Shown: positions 50,789-59,792, counted from the first letter of the stretch. The stretch: DNA of 64,000 bases from Sinomonas albida (GCF_004919045.1 NZ_SWDW01000007.1:124001-188000), one strand, 5' to 3'. The notes: generated from the sequence alone by a model not told the origin. Numbers and translations: made by a program.

Positions 50789-52366
50789 TCAGCGATAGCC
50801 GTCGACGATGGCGGCGGCGATCTCCCGGTACGCGCGCCGCGTGTCCGGCCGCAGCGACGCGAGCGAGATGAGATCGCCGTCAGCGACGGCGTTGTCGTGC
50901 GGGACGCTGATCAGTACGCGGCACATTCCGCCGAGCGTGGCCTCGATGGCGGCCTTGTCGACTCGAGCCGAGACGCCGTCCTTGTCGGTGACGACCACGA
51001 TCGCGTTGCGCGCGAGCTCGCCGAACCCGTGGGCCGCGAGCCAGGCGAGCGTGTCGCGGGCGCGCTTGGCCCCGCTCACCGCGAAGCCGGCCGCAACGAC
51101 CACGTTGTCGGCGTTCTCGAGGATTCCCCGCATGGCCGGCCGGCTGACCCCGGTCCCGCAGTCCGTGAGCGTGACGCCGTAGTGGCGGGACACGAGGTCG
51201 TAGACCCGGCGGTAGTCCTCGACCGTGAGGGAGTCGGAGAGCTCTGGATCCTGCTCCCCCGCGAGAAGGTGAAGTCCCGAGGCCTCGTGGAGGTAGGCGT
51301 TCAGTGCATCGCGGGACTCATCGTCCCCGATCCGCTGGAGGAGTCGCGTGATGGTCAGCTCGCGTTCGGACTCGTAGGCACCCTCTCCGAGGGCACGCTC
51401 GATGAGGTCGCCGGCGTCGGGATTCGCGTCGATTGCGCAGACGCTCCCCTCGCGGATGCCAGCAAGCGTGAGCCCCACGCCGATCGTGGTGGACGTCTTG
51501 CCGACACCGCCCTTGAGCGAGAGGAACGCCGTGTTCTGGCTTCCTCCTATGCTGCGACGGATTCGCCGGTCGAGCTCGGCCTCGGCCCGGTCCTCGGCGG
51601 ACGGCCCGAAGATCGAGCCGCCACTGATGCGGTGCAGCCACCCACGAAACCCGCGCAGTCCCGTCACCTCTTCGACAGGCCTGACGAACCCAGCGGGCTG
51701 TTCGATGAAGGGGACGGCCGGGGGCGGCGTCGGAGCGGGCGGCGGGGTCTGATCGACGACGCGCGGCGTGGGCGCGGGCAGGGGGTCCGGGTCGATGGTG
51801 CGCGGCGTAGGCACGGGCGCTTCCGAGCTTTCGATTTCGCGCCCCGCGAGATGATCCGTCTCCGTGTAAGGCTCCGATACTTCGGGCAAGCGCTCGGGCA
51901 GGGCCGGCTGAGCCTCAGGCGGGAGGGATTCGAGAGGGAGTGATTCGAGCGGGAAGGATCCACGCGGGAGGGACTCGAGCGGCAACGCCTCCGGGACCGA
52001 TTCCTGCTGCACGGCATCCCGCGCAGAGAGGGGGTCCTGCGCCGAGAGGGCATCCTGCGCCGAGAGGGCATCCTGCGCCGAGAGGGGCGGGTCATCCGGC
52101 AGTGGCGGCGCGGCCTCCTGCAGCTCGCGAAGCCTGCGGAGCTCCCGACGCGTCATCGGCGCTGAACCACTCGATCCAGAATTGAGACCAGAATTGAGAC
52201 CAGAATTGACCCCAGAAGTGACGCCGGAAGCTAACCCGGGATTCGACGCGGAATTCGAGCCAGAACTCGTCGACAGGGAGGGCGAGCGGTCAGAACTCGT
52301 CGGCGCAGGGCCCGATTCAGGCACCTCGTCTTCGGTGGCAGCCTGCAGCGTTCCGTCGTCGACCAT
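50789..52366 (-). CDS. EspI/MinD-like P-loop ATPase with long disordered N-terminus
   Basis: Protein of 525 aa. Residues 1-235 are low complexity: GLNSG repeats (52-65), four LSAQDA-type repeats (95-119), LESLP repeats (129-150) and a Pro-rich stretch. The MinD/ParA-like ATPase (about 278-525) has the deviant Walker A LSLKGGVGKTST (283-294), CAIDANPDAGDLIERAL and TLTDCGTGVSRPAMRGILEN. The layout matches EspI-type proteins of type VII secretion loci, but no ESX genes are near. AAAGGG 5 nt before the ATG. Role in partitioning, polarity or secretion remains open. Confidence 0.8.
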   Translation of the reverse strand: MVDDGTLQAATEDEVPESGPAPTSSDRSPSLSTSSGSNSASNPGLASGVTSGVNSGLNSGLNSGSSGSAPMTRRELRRLRELQEAAPPLPDDPPLSAQDALSAQDALSAQDPLSARDAVQQESVPEALPLESLPRGSFPLESLPLESLPPEAQPALPERLPEVSEPYTETDHLAGREIESSEAPVPTPRTIDPDPLPAPTPRVVDQTPPPAPTPPPAVPFIEQPAGFVRPVEEVTGLRGFRGWLHRISGGSIFGPSAEDRAEAELDRRIRRSIGGSQNTAFLSLKGGVGKTSTTIGVGLTLAGIREGSVCAIDANPDAGDLIERALGEGAYESERELTITRLLQRIGDDESRDALNAYLHEASGLHLLAGEQDPELSDSLTVEDYRRVYDLVSRHYGVTLTDCGTGVSRPAMRGILENADNVVVAAGFAVSGAKRARDTLAWLAAHGFGELARNAIVVVTDKDGVSARVDKAAIEATLGGMCRVLISVPHDNAVADGDLISLASLRPDTRRAYREIAAAIVDGYR

Positions 52367-52400
52367 TACGACCCTTTCGTTTCTGGTCCCGCAGGCAACT

Positions 52401-53261
52401 CTAGTGCAGGCTGCTGGCCGCCTTGAGCCTGCCGATGAACAGGCGCGACTGTTCGGGGCCGTACGGAAGGATCGGAATCGCCTTGGTGGCGTCGTTCGGC
52501 GACTCACGGGTTGCCTGCCGCGCGGAGCGCACGGCCGTGGACATGGTCTCGGCCATCGTGCGGACCGCGACGTCGGTGCACAGCGCGCCGTGCCCGGGCA
52601 CGAGGTGCTCGTAGCGGTGGCGAAGAGCGGAGATGTGGCGCAAGACGTCGGCCCACTCCTCGGGGTACGCGTCGCTGAACTCGGGGTAGCCGTCTTCGAC
52701 GAGGTCGCCGCTGAACAGCGCCGAGGGCGTCCCCACGAGGAGGTCGCCGTCGGTGTGCCCGCGGCCCAGGTAGAAGAGCGTCGCCGTCCGGCCGCCGAGG
52801 TCCACGAGGACTGGCTGATCGCGGACGATCGCTTGTGGGACCACGATCTCCGTGCCCTCGCCCTCGCCGGCCGCCATCTCCGGCTCGCGCTCGGCAACCT
52901 CGGGCCGAGCCGGGTCCGCGGAGGACGCAATGGTGGACGCAGCGTTCTCGTGCGCCCAGAACTCCTCCACCCCGGCGGCGGCGAACACGGCGTTGCCGAA
53001 GTAGTGGTCGTAGTGGGCGTGGGTGTTGACGACGACGAGCGGCAACTCAGTCTTCTCCCGCACCGCTTCGAGGATCTGGCGGGCCTGCCGCGGCCCCTCC
53101 CCGGTGTCCACCACAAGCGCCCGCTCAGACCCGACCACGAGCCCCACGTTGAGCCGCAAAGGCTCGAGAGTAAGCCTGTACGTCTCGCCGCCGAGATCGA
53201 GCCATTGAGCCATGTGCCGCACGTCCTTCACTTCTGGGTGGTAGTGGTCCGATTCTGCCAC
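52401..53261 (-). CDS. Metallo-beta-lactamase-fold hydrolase
   Basis: Enzyme of 286 aa. Zinc motif H81-x-H83-x-D85-H86 (NTHAHYDHYFGN), then GRGHTDGDLLV, FSGDLVEDGYPEFSD and LVPGHG supply the remaining ligands, in the order of the quinoprotein-relay/glyoxalase-like branch. An insertion of about 40 residues after the zinc motif is Glu/Ala-rich. The gene lies 34 bp upstream of the EspI-like ATPase on the same strand and 5 bp after the E2 stop on the map. Substrate unknown. Confidence 0.85.
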   Translation of the reverse strand: MAESDHYHPEVKDVRHMAQWLDLGGETYRLTLEPLRLNVGLVVGSERALVVDTGEGPRQARQILEAVREKTELPLVVVNTHAHYDHYFGNAVFAAAGVEEFWAHENAASTIASSADPARPEVAEREPEMAAGEGEGTEIVVPQAIVRDQPVLVDLGGRTATLFYLGRGHTDGDLLVGTPSALFSGDLVEDGYPEFSDAYPEEWADVLRHISALRHRYEHLVPGHGALCTDVAVRTMAETMSTAVRSARQATRESPNDATKAIPILPYGPEQSRLFIGRLKAASSLH

Positions 53262-53266
53262 GGGGT

Positions 53267-54898
53267 TCAGAGGTCGGCGAGAACGCTGCCCGGATGTTCG
53301 ACGGCGTCAGCGACGTAGCGCAGGAAGCCTCCGGCCGTGCCGCCGTCGCACACACGATGGTCGAACACGAGGGTCAGCTCGACGACCTTCCGCACCGCGA
53401 GCTGCCCGTCGACGGCCCACGGCCGGTCGACGATTCGCCCGACTCCCAAGATGGCTGCTTCGGGGTAGTTGATTATTGCCGCGCTTCCGTCGACCCCAAA
53501 CACTCCGTAGTTGTTGAGCGTGAACGTGCTGCCGCTCAGGTCCGCCGGCGTGGCCTTCCCGTCCCGGGCCACGGCCGTGAGCCGGCGCAGCTCGGAGTCG
53601 AGCCCGCGAGCGCTCAGCGCGTGCGCGTTGCGGATGCTCGGCACCACGAGACCCCGCTCGGTCTGGGCAGCGAAGCCGAGGTTGACGCCGTCGAACGCGA
53701 CGATCTCCTGGCCGCCGTCGTCCGCCGCTTCGATCCGCGCGTTGAGCTCGGGGAACTTCGCGAGGCCCGCGACGACGAAGCGCGCGATGAACGCCAGAAG
53801 GCTCGGAGTGTTGTCGGGGTCGCGGCGCTTGAGGTCAGCGCGCAGCTCGACGAGCTCAGTCGCGTCGGCGTCGACCCAGACGGTCGCCTCCGGGATCTCC
53901 GAGCGGCTCCGCGACATCGCCTGCGCGACGGCGCGGCGCATTCCGCGCATCGGCGTGCGAACGGCGATGCCGAGGCCGGTCAAGGCGTCGGTCTCGCCCG
54001 GGCCCGCAAGCGCGACGGCGGGCTCGGACGCTGCGGCGGGCTGGGCGCTGTTGAGAGTCTGAGACTCCGCCGACGGCGCGGCGACCTCGACGTCGCGGCG
54101 CAGGATGAGGCCGTCGGGCCCCGACCCCGAGAGCGAGCGCAGGTCCACGCCCAGATCGCGCGCGAGCTTGCGGACGAGCGGCGATACGACACGGACTGCC
54201 CGCGCGGGCAGGCTTTCGGGCTCACTTGGCTCGGGCTGGCTCGGTTCAAGCAGAGTTGCGACGGCCGCGGCCCCGCGAGAGACGCTGGTGCCGTGAGAGA
54301 CTCTGGTGTCCTGAGAGGCGACGGTGCCCTGAGAGACGCCGGCCTCGGCCGAGACGGCAGCGCCCTTGCGGCGGCGAGTCCGCCCGCCGCTCGTCGAGCC
54401 GGACGTCCCGTACCCGATGAGCACGTTGCCGGACCCCGCGGGAGCGGCGCCCGATCCCGACGCCGTGCCCGAAGCAGTGCCCGACGCCGCGCCCGGTCCC
54501 GACGCCCCTTCAGGGCGGGAGCCAGCGCGCTCCTCGGTGCGGTAAGCCTCGGCGCCTGAGGCGGTCGCCTCAGCAGTCTTCCCCTCGCCAGTCTTCGCCG
54601 TGCCAGTCTTCGCCGCGCCAGTCTTCGCCGTGCCAGTCGGCCCAGCGTCAGCCTTCCCCTCGTCGATGCTGATGAGCGGCCGGCCGACGTCGAGCGTCTC
54701 CCCCGGCTGCCCGTGCAGCACGGTCACCACCCCTGCGAAGGGCGAGGGCACCTCGACCACGGCCTTGGCCGTCTCGACCTCGACGACCGGCTGGTCCACG
54801 ACGACCGAATCGCCCACGGCCACGAGCCACCGGACAAGCTCGGCCTCCGTGAGGCCCTCCCCAAGGTCGGGAAGCAGAAAATCGCGCGCCACGGCCAT
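53267..54898 (-). CDS. 2-oxoacid dehydrogenase E2 (dihydrolipoamide acyltransferase)
   Basis: E2 core of 543 aa. One lipoyl domain (1-80) with the lipoylated K45 in VETAKAVVEV; a long Ala/Gly/Thr/Lys-rich linker with AKTG repeats (about 85-200); a peripheral subunit-binding domain (RVVSPLVRKLARDLGVDLRS); and the catalytic domain ending in DHRVCDGG (His about 514). A single lipoyl domain and this E1 pairing fit a branched-chain 2-oxoacid dehydrogenase; pyruvate is possible. ATG overlaps the E1-beta stop. No E3 gene is adjacent. Confidence 0.9.
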   Translation of the reverse strand: MAVARDFLLPDLGEGLTEAELVRWLVAVGDSVVVDQPVVEVETAKAVVEVPSPFAGVVTVLHGQPGETLDVGRPLISIDEGKADAGPTGTAKTGAAKTGTAKTGEGKTAEATASGAEAYRTEERAGSRPEGASGPGAASGTASGTASGSGAAPAGSGNVLIGYGTSGSTSGGRTRRRKGAAVSAEAGVSQGTVASQDTRVSHGTSVSRGAAAVATLLEPSQPEPSEPESLPARAVRVVSPLVRKLARDLGVDLRSLSGSGPDGLILRRDVEVAAPSAESQTLNSAQPAAASEPAVALAGPGETDALTGLGIAVRTPMRGMRRAVAQAMSRSRSEIPEATVWVDADATELVELRADLKRRDPDNTPSLLAFIARFVVAGLAKFPELNARIEAADDGGQEIVAFDGVNLGFAAQTERGLVVPSIRNAHALSARGLDSELRRLTAVARDGKATPADLSGSTFTLNNYGVFGVDGSAAIINYPEAAILGVGRIVDRPWAVDGQLAVRKVVELTLVFDHRVCDGGTAGGFLRYVADAVEHPGSVLADL

Positions 54899-55956
54899 CA
54901 GTCCTCCCACTGCAGCTCGTCGAGGGCGTCGAGGATGCGGTCGACGCCGGGCAGGTGCCAATGCTCGAACTTGGGCGGCGGGAACGGGATGTCGAACCCG
55001 GTCACGCGGCGCACGGGGGCGGCGAGCGAGTGGAAGCAGCGCTCCTGCACGCGAGCCGTGATCTCGGACGCGACCGAGGCGAAGCCCTGGGCCTCCGCCA
55101 CGACGACAACCCGGCCGGTCTTGCGCACGGATTCGCACACCGTCTCGTCGTCGAACGGGACGATGGTCCGCAGGTCCACGACCTCGACCGAGCGGCCCTC
55201 CGCAGACGCGGCCTCGGCCGCCGCGAGGGCCGGGGGCACCGCGGGCCCGTACGCGATGATCGTCGCGTCCGTGCCGGGACGGACGACGGCGGCGCGCCCC
55301 TCAGCGCGCTCCGCCGCCTCCGCGCCGTCAAAGTCGCGGCGCAGCGCCTCAAGGTCCACGGCATCCTTGGACCAGTAGAGCTTCTTGGGCTCCATGAAGA
55401 CGACGGGGTCGTCGCTCGCGATGGCCTCGCGGAGCAGCCGGTAGGCGTCGGCGACGCTCGACGGCGTGAACACCTTGAGTCCTGGCGTGTGCGCGTAGTA
55501 CGCCTCAGACGAATCGCAGTGGTGCTCCACGCCGCCGATTCCGCCGGCGTAGGGCACGCGGATGACCATGGGGAGCGTCACCCGGCCGCGCGTGCGGTTG
55601 TGCATCTTGGCGACGTGGCTCGCGATCTGCTCGAACGCCGGGTACGCGAACGCGTCGAACTGCATCTCGACGACGGGCCGCATGCCGTTCATCGCCATGC
55701 CGAGCGCCATGCCCACGATCCCCGACTCGGCGAGGGGCGTGTCGAAGCAGCGCTGGTCGCCGAACTCGGCCATGAGCCCGTCGGTGATGCGGAAGACGCC
55801 ACCCAGCTTAGCGACGTCCTCGCCGAAGACGATGACGCCGTCGTCCGCCCGCATTGCGTCAGCCATCGCCGTGGTGAGCGCCTTCGCGAACGTGACCGGG
55901 TCGGGCCCGGCGGTTGCGGCCGCACGCGCGGCGGCGGCCTCGGCTACCGTGCTCAT
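54898..55956 (-). CDS. 2-oxoacid dehydrogenase E1 component, beta subunit
   Basis: Transketolase-like subunit of 352 aa. VIVFGEDVAKLGGVFRITDG, DTPLAESGIVGMALGMAMNG, MQFDAFAYPAFEQIASHVAK and PVVFMEPKKLYWS are typical of the beta chain that completes the ThDP site with E1-alpha. Start ATG overlaps the E1-alpha stop by one base and its stop overlaps E2, so the three proteins are made in step. Branched-chain specificity is inferred. Confidence 0.92.
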   Translation of the reverse strand: MSTVAEAAAARAAATAGPDPVTFAKALTTAMADAMRADDGVIVFGEDVAKLGGVFRITDGLMAEFGDQRCFDTPLAESGIVGMALGMAMNGMRPVVEMQFDAFAYPAFEQIASHVAKMHNRTRGRVTLPMVIRVPYAGGIGGVEHHCDSSEAYYAHTPGLKVFTPSSVADAYRLLREAIASDDPVVFMEPKKLYWSKDAVDLEALRRDFDGAEAAERAEGRAAVVRPGTDATIIAYGPAVPPALAAAEAASAEGRSVEVVDLRTIVPFDDETVCESVRKTGRVVVVAEAQGFASVASEITARVQERCFHSLAAPVRRVTGFDIPFPPPKFEHWHLPGVDRILDALDELQWED

Positions 55957-57125
55957 CAGTGCTCCTCTCGCGAGAGCTCGTCGCGGGCCAGCTCATCTGC
56001 GAGGAGGGCCGCCTGCTCGCGCAGCTGCGGGGTGGGTTCGGTGAAGACGTGGCGGAAGAGGTCCTGCGGATCGAGCGTGGGGTCGCTTCCGAGTCCTTCG
56101 CGGAGCTGCTGGGCGATGTCCTCGGCGTCGCCCGCGAAGGCGGTCTCGACGTCGTCCGTGAGCACGCCCGTCGAGCGGAGGTAGTGCCGCATGCGGTTCA
56201 GCGGATCCTTGGCCGCCCAGGCCTGAACCTCGGCGTCGTTGCGGTAGCGGGTCGCGTCGTCGGCGTTGGTGTGGGCCTGCATGCGGTACGTGTTCGCCTC
56301 GACGAGGAGCGGACCCGAGCCGGCCCTCGCGAGCGTCACCGCGCGGTCGAGGACCGCGAGGAGGGCGACGATGTCGTTGCCGTCCACGCGTTCGCCTGCC
56401 ATGCCGTAGCCAACAGCCTTGTGGGCGAGCGACGGCGCGACCGTCTGGTGCGCAAGCGGCACCGAGATCGCGTACTGGTTGTTCTGGACGAAGAACACGA
56501 CCGGCAGGTTGAAGACCGCGGCGAAGTTGAGCGCCTCGTGGAAGTCGCCCTCGCTCGTGGCGCCGTCGCCGCACATCGCGAGGACCACAGTGTCCTCGCC
56601 GCGGAGCTTGGCCGCGTGGGCGACGCCGACGCCGTGGAGGAGCTGAGTGGTCAGCGGGGTGCTCTGGATGCCGACATGATGGGCGTGCGGGTCGTAGCCG
56701 CCGTGCCAATCGCCGCGGAAGAGCGTCATGGCCTCGACGGGGTCGACCCCGCGGGTCATGACGGCCACCGAGTCGCGGTACGTGGGGAACATCCAGTCGC
56801 CCTCGCGGAGGGCGAGGGCCGCCGCGACCTGGCAGGCTTCCTGGCCATGGCTCGAGGGGTAGACCGCGAGGCGGCCCTGGCGGACGAGCGCCGAGTTCTG
56901 GTCGTTGACCCGGCGGCCGATGACGAGCCGGCGGTACGCCTCGAGCAGCTCGCGATCCGTGGGAACCGGGTACTGGTGGCCCGGGCTCGAGCCGCGCCGG
57001 TCCTCGGGGAGCATCGTGCCGTCCTCGGCCAGGATCTGGATCTGGCCGTGCACGGGGAGCATGTAGTCCTCGATGCTGATTCCGAAGCGGGTGATGGCCG
57101 CTTGGGCCTCCGCGGGAATGGTCAT
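55956..57125 (-). CDS. 2-oxoacid dehydrogenase E1 component, alpha subunit
   Basis: ThDP-binding subunit of 389 aa. The ThDP motif runs from GDGATSEGDFHEALNFAAVF to NNQYAIS; the regulatory-loop-like segment YRMQAHTNADDATRYRND and the opening SSHGQEACQVAAALAL are as in BkdA/PdhA. A strong GAGGAGG lies 4 nt before ATG 57125. First gene of E1a-E1b-E2; a divergent Lrp-type regulator faces it, an arrangement known for bkd operons (BkdR). Branched-chain substrate likely, not proven. Confidence 0.92.
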   Translation of the reverse strand: MTIPAEAQAAITRFGISIEDYMLPVHGQIQILAEDGTMLPEDRRGSSPGHQYPVPTDRELLEAYRRLVIGRRVNDQNSALVRQGRLAVYPSSHGQEACQVAAALALREGDWMFPTYRDSVAVMTRGVDPVEAMTLFRGDWHGGYDPHAHHVGIQSTPLTTQLLHGVGVAHAAKLRGEDTVVLAMCGDGATSEGDFHEALNFAAVFNLPVVFFVQNNQYAISVPLAHQTVAPSLAHKAVGYGMAGERVDGNDIVALLAVLDRAVTLARAGSGPLLVEANTYRMQAHTNADDATRYRNDAEVQAWAAKDPLNRMRHYLRSTGVLTDDVETAFAGDAEDIAQQLREGLGSDPTLDPQDLFRHVFTEPTPQLREQAALLADELARDELSREEH

Positions 57126-57208
57126 GATGCCTCCTCGCAGCATGGTGTTGACACAAGTATCCGCTCGGGGCGTGATTCGTATCCACAAATGGCGGCAATC
57201 TTGGAATC

Positions 57209-57236
57209 TTGGAAGCAAAGCGGGAGAATCTATAGA
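57209..57236 (+). promoter_or_regulatory. Probable promoter of the Lrp-type regulator
   Basis: TTGGAA (57209-57214) and TATAGA (57231-57236) with a 16-bp spacer. The direct repeat TTGGAATC-TTGGAAGC around 57201 may be part of the regulator's own binding region. Confidence 0.45.
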
Positions 57237-57273
57237 CGAATCGCACCGAATGACACAGATCACAGGAGGCCTC

Positions 57274-57702
57274 GTGGACGATGTGGACCGCGCAATCCTC
57301 GGCCAGCTCACCCAGGACGCCCGACAGTCCGTGACGACGATCGCCGAGAACGTGCACATCTCTCGCGCGCACGCCTACAACCGGATCGCCAAGCTCCAGG
57401 AGCAGGGCATCATCACGAAGTACACGGCGCTCGTCGACCCCCTCAAGGCCGGGCTGCGCTCGAGCGCCTACGTGACCCTCAAGGTACGGCAGCACTCGTG
57501 GCGGGAACTGCGCGAACAGCTCAAGGCCATCCCTGAGGTCCATCACATCGCGCTGGTCGGCGGCGACTTCGACGTCATCCTGCTGGTCCGGGCCGTGGAC
57601 AACACCGACCTACGCCGCGTGGTCTTCGACCAGCTCCAGAACATGCCAGGCGTCCTGGACACCCAGACGTTCCTTGTGTTCGAGGACTTGGACACGCGGT
57701 AG
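57274..57702 (+). CDS. Lrp/AsnC family transcriptional regulator
   Basis: Regulator of 142 aa. Helix-turn-helix at about 5-55 (DRAILGQLTQDARQSVTTIA, HISRAHAYNRIAKLQEQGII), then the RAM ligand domain (VHHIALVGGDFDVILLVRAV). The start is GTG at 57274 with AGGAGG 4 nt upstream; ATG 57250 would add eight residues but has no ribosome site. Divergent from the 2-oxoacid dehydrogenase operon and probably its activator, by analogy with BkdR. Its last codon and stop lie in a 23-bp duplication. Confidence 0.9.
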   Translation: MDDVDRAILGQLTQDARQSVTTIAENVHISRAHAYNRIAKLQEQGIITKYTALVDPLKAGLRSSAYVTLKVRQHSWRELREQLKAIPEVHHIALVGGDFDVILLVRAVDNTDLRRVVFDQLQNMPGVLDTQTFLVFEDLDTR

Positions 57703-57742
57703 GGGTCCACAAGAAGGGTCGGTAGGGGTCCACAAGAGGGGA
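57697..57742 (+). repeat. 23-bp duplication spanning the Lrp-type stop codon
   Basis: CGGTAGGGGTCCACAAGA (57697 on) contains the final codon and TAG of the regulator and recurs at 57720 on. The period of 23 is not a multiple of three, so the second TAG lies in another frame. Confidence 0.85.
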
Positions 57743-57767
57743 CAGGGCCGCGACCGAAGCCCCCCTG

Positions 57768-57810
57768 TCAGTCCACCCTCGAAACAAGCCCCTTCAGCCC
57801 ACCCTCGAAA
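57768..57810 (-). repeat. 26-bp duplication spanning the HNH gene stop codon
   Basis: On the minus strand TTTCGAGGGTGGGCTGA (57794-57810), the last codons and stop of the DUF222-HNH gene, recurs as TTTCGAGGGTGGACTGA at 57768-57784. The period of 26 shifts the frame: the copy ends a different frame with SRVD and stop, against SRVG and stop in the gene. Confidence 0.85.
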
Positions 57811-59341
57811 GGCGCCGCTTTGACCACGACGCGGCACCGGGGAGCTTTACCGGCGGCGAGTAGCGCTCGTGGCCGGCTGGCGTAACGATGACGATGTCGC
57901 CGTGAGTTGCCGCGCCGCCGTTCCCTGTGCCGCTGTCCTCTGGGCCGCCGTCCTCTGGGCCGCCGTCCTCGCTGGCGCCCACCACGTGCTGTTCCCAACC
58001 GGGCGATTCCTTGGTCTGGTTGCAGTTCTCGCAGAGTCCCTGACCGTTCTCGACGCTCGTGTCCCCGCCCTCTGCTACCGGCACGACGTGGTCGATGTGT
58101 CGGATCGGCGCGTCGCAGAACGGAGTCCGGCACCGTTGGTCGCGCGTCTCGATGAAGTCGGCGAGCGCCCGCGGGAACCGTCGCAGCTTCGACTCCATAG
58201 CGGCGAGCTCCCCGGTTGACGGGTCGAGGAACAGCCGCCTCAGCCACACACCGGCAAGCGCGGCGGCGCCAGCCCCCGGGCTTGATCCGGTGGCCCCTCG
58301 GGCGGTTGCCGCGATCATCCCGCGGGCCTGCGTCGCCGTGATCGTCCCGTAGCCCTGGAGCACCGCAGACTCGCGTCCGCCGGCGAAAAGCGACGCGTCC
58401 GTCATGACGAGACCGACCCGCAGAGGCACGGCATCGGCATGAGCCTGGCCGGTGGCGCGTTCAACGAGGGTGTCGGCGGCGACCTGCCCTGCCGTCCGCT
58501 CGTCTCCGGAGGCCCGCGCCGAGCGCGCGGCCTGACGCAGGGCGCCCTCGATGGCCACTGCCTGGGCAACTGGAAGGATGGCCGTCAGCTGGGCCATCGA
58601 ATCCGGGAGCCGACGGACGGTCACGCGGCGCGTGGACTCAGCGAGACGGACCCGCGCGATGTGAGCGGCGTCGTCGACCGCGTCGACGCACGAGCGCACC
58701 GCATCCTGAACCGCGCGATCACCCAGTCCTTCGAGCCGGCGCGGGTCTCCGCACAGCTCGGCGTCAACGGCGGAGCGGTCAGCCGGCGAGAGCACCTCGA
58801 CCCCCTCCGCCAACCAGACCGCCCGGTCTTCGTTGAGCCGGCCCGCTGAGAGCGCAGCCAACGTGCACGGCATCTCCCTCACGATTCGCTTTGCGGCCGA
58901 GAGCAGCCTCGAGCCCTTCGATGGCGAAACGCTCCGTGCCAGCGCGATCTGTGATCGAACCGAACGCTCCCGCGCCCTCGATGCGCTACGGCCGGTCCGA
59001 CCTTCCGGCGCCGCCGCCCATGGTTCCTCACCGCCACCCTCGCACAGCTCGGCGAATGCGACCTCGGCCCATGCCTGTTCGGCTGCCGCTGCCGCCTTGA
59101 GCCGTTCGAGCGCAGCGATCCGGTCGATCAGCTCGGGCCCCGTCAGCCCTGGCACTGTCGACTCAGGCCCGGTCAGCTCACGGCCCGCCTGCCCGACGCC
59201 GGCGGGAACCCAGCCCGGCCGACCGCTGCCAAGGCGACCGCTGCCAAGGCGGGACGCAAAGGACTCGATGTCCCTGAGCGCCACCCCGGATCCGTCGCCA
59301 CGGCCCAGCAGACCCTCAACCTCGCTCCGCCAATCCCCCAT
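57794..59341 (-). CDS. DUF222-HNH endonuclease-like protein
   Basis: Protein of 515 aa. The N-terminal two-thirds (about 60-370) are the DUF222 helical domain (LERLKAAAAAEQAWAEVAFA; LPVAQAVAIEGALRQAARSA). The HNH domain at about 395-445 has C/H ligands RCRTPFCDAPIRHIDHVVPV and NGQGLCENCNQTKES. A tail with EDGGP repeats follows. Members are abundant multicopy genes in actinobacteria with unknown role. TAGGCT 6 nt before ATG implies a leaderless transcript. Residues 30-45 carry a short GSGRLGSGRPG repeat. Confidence 0.88.
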   Translation of the reverse strand: MGDWRSEVEGLLGRGDGSGVALRDIESFASRLGSGRLGSGRPGWVPAGVGQAGRELTGPESTVPGLTGPELIDRIAALERLKAAAAAEQAWAEVAFAELCEGGGEEPWAAAPEGRTGRSASRARERSVRSQIALARSVSPSKGSRLLSAAKRIVREMPCTLAALSAGRLNEDRAVWLAEGVEVLSPADRSAVDAELCGDPRRLEGLGDRAVQDAVRSCVDAVDDAAHIARVRLAESTRRVTVRRLPDSMAQLTAILPVAQAVAIEGALRQAARSARASGDERTAGQVAADTLVERATGQAHADAVPLRVGLVMTDASLFAGGRESAVLQGYGTITATQARGMIAATARGATGSSPGAGAAALAGVWLRRLFLDPSTGELAAMESKLRRFPRALADFIETRDQRCRTPFCDAPIRHIDHVVPVAEGGDTSVENGQGLCENCNQTKESPGWEQHVVGASEDGGPEDGGPEDSGTGNGGAATHGDIVIVTPAGHERYSPPVKLPGAASWSKRRLSRVG

Positions 59342-59575
59342 GCGACTAGCCTATCGAATTCTCGTTCTACAAACAATCATGTGTTCAAATAAGTCTTCGA
59401 TGTGAACGAACGAGCCGAAGGCATGAGCGAAGCCGTCCGCCCTGGGCCGGGAGTAGTCTGCTGGTGTGATGTCCGGCAGATCTCGGAGCCTACGCCACCC
59501 CGCGACGGAAGGAACCCGGGGCCGCGTGAGCACCGCTGCACGACTCACCCTGAATATCGAGAGGGGGTGAGCCAA

Positions 59576-59779
59576 GTGGCCGAAACCCTTCTGACAGCTG
59601 GTGACGAGATCGACGTTGTCGTCAAGATCGCCAAGCCGTTCGGGCTCTTCGTTGAGTCTGAGTCTGGTGTGCCCGGGCTCGTCCGTGGCGGTAGTGCCCC
59701 GGCGGGCGCGACGGTTCGCGTGCGCGTGACCGAATTCGACGCAGCCGAACACCGGTTCAGCGCGACTCTGGTCGACTAG
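59576..59779 (+). CDS. Small S1-domain protein
   Basis: About 67 aa, essentially one S1 RNA-binding fold: DEIDVVVKIAKPFGLFVESE, GVPGLVRGGSAPAGATVRVR, FDAAEHRFSATLVD. GTG 59576 was chosen, with a G-rich ribosome site 8-9 nt upstream; GTG 59567 and the far upstream GTG 59402 (a 125-residue product) stay in frame but the extra sequence looks non-coding. Possibly an RNA chaperone. It is followed by tandem arrays. Confidence 0.6.
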   Translation: MAETLLTAGDEIDVVVKIAKPFGLFVESESGVPGLVRGGSAPAGATVRVRVTEFDAAEHRFSATLVD

Positions 59780-59792
59780 AGGCAACCAGACG

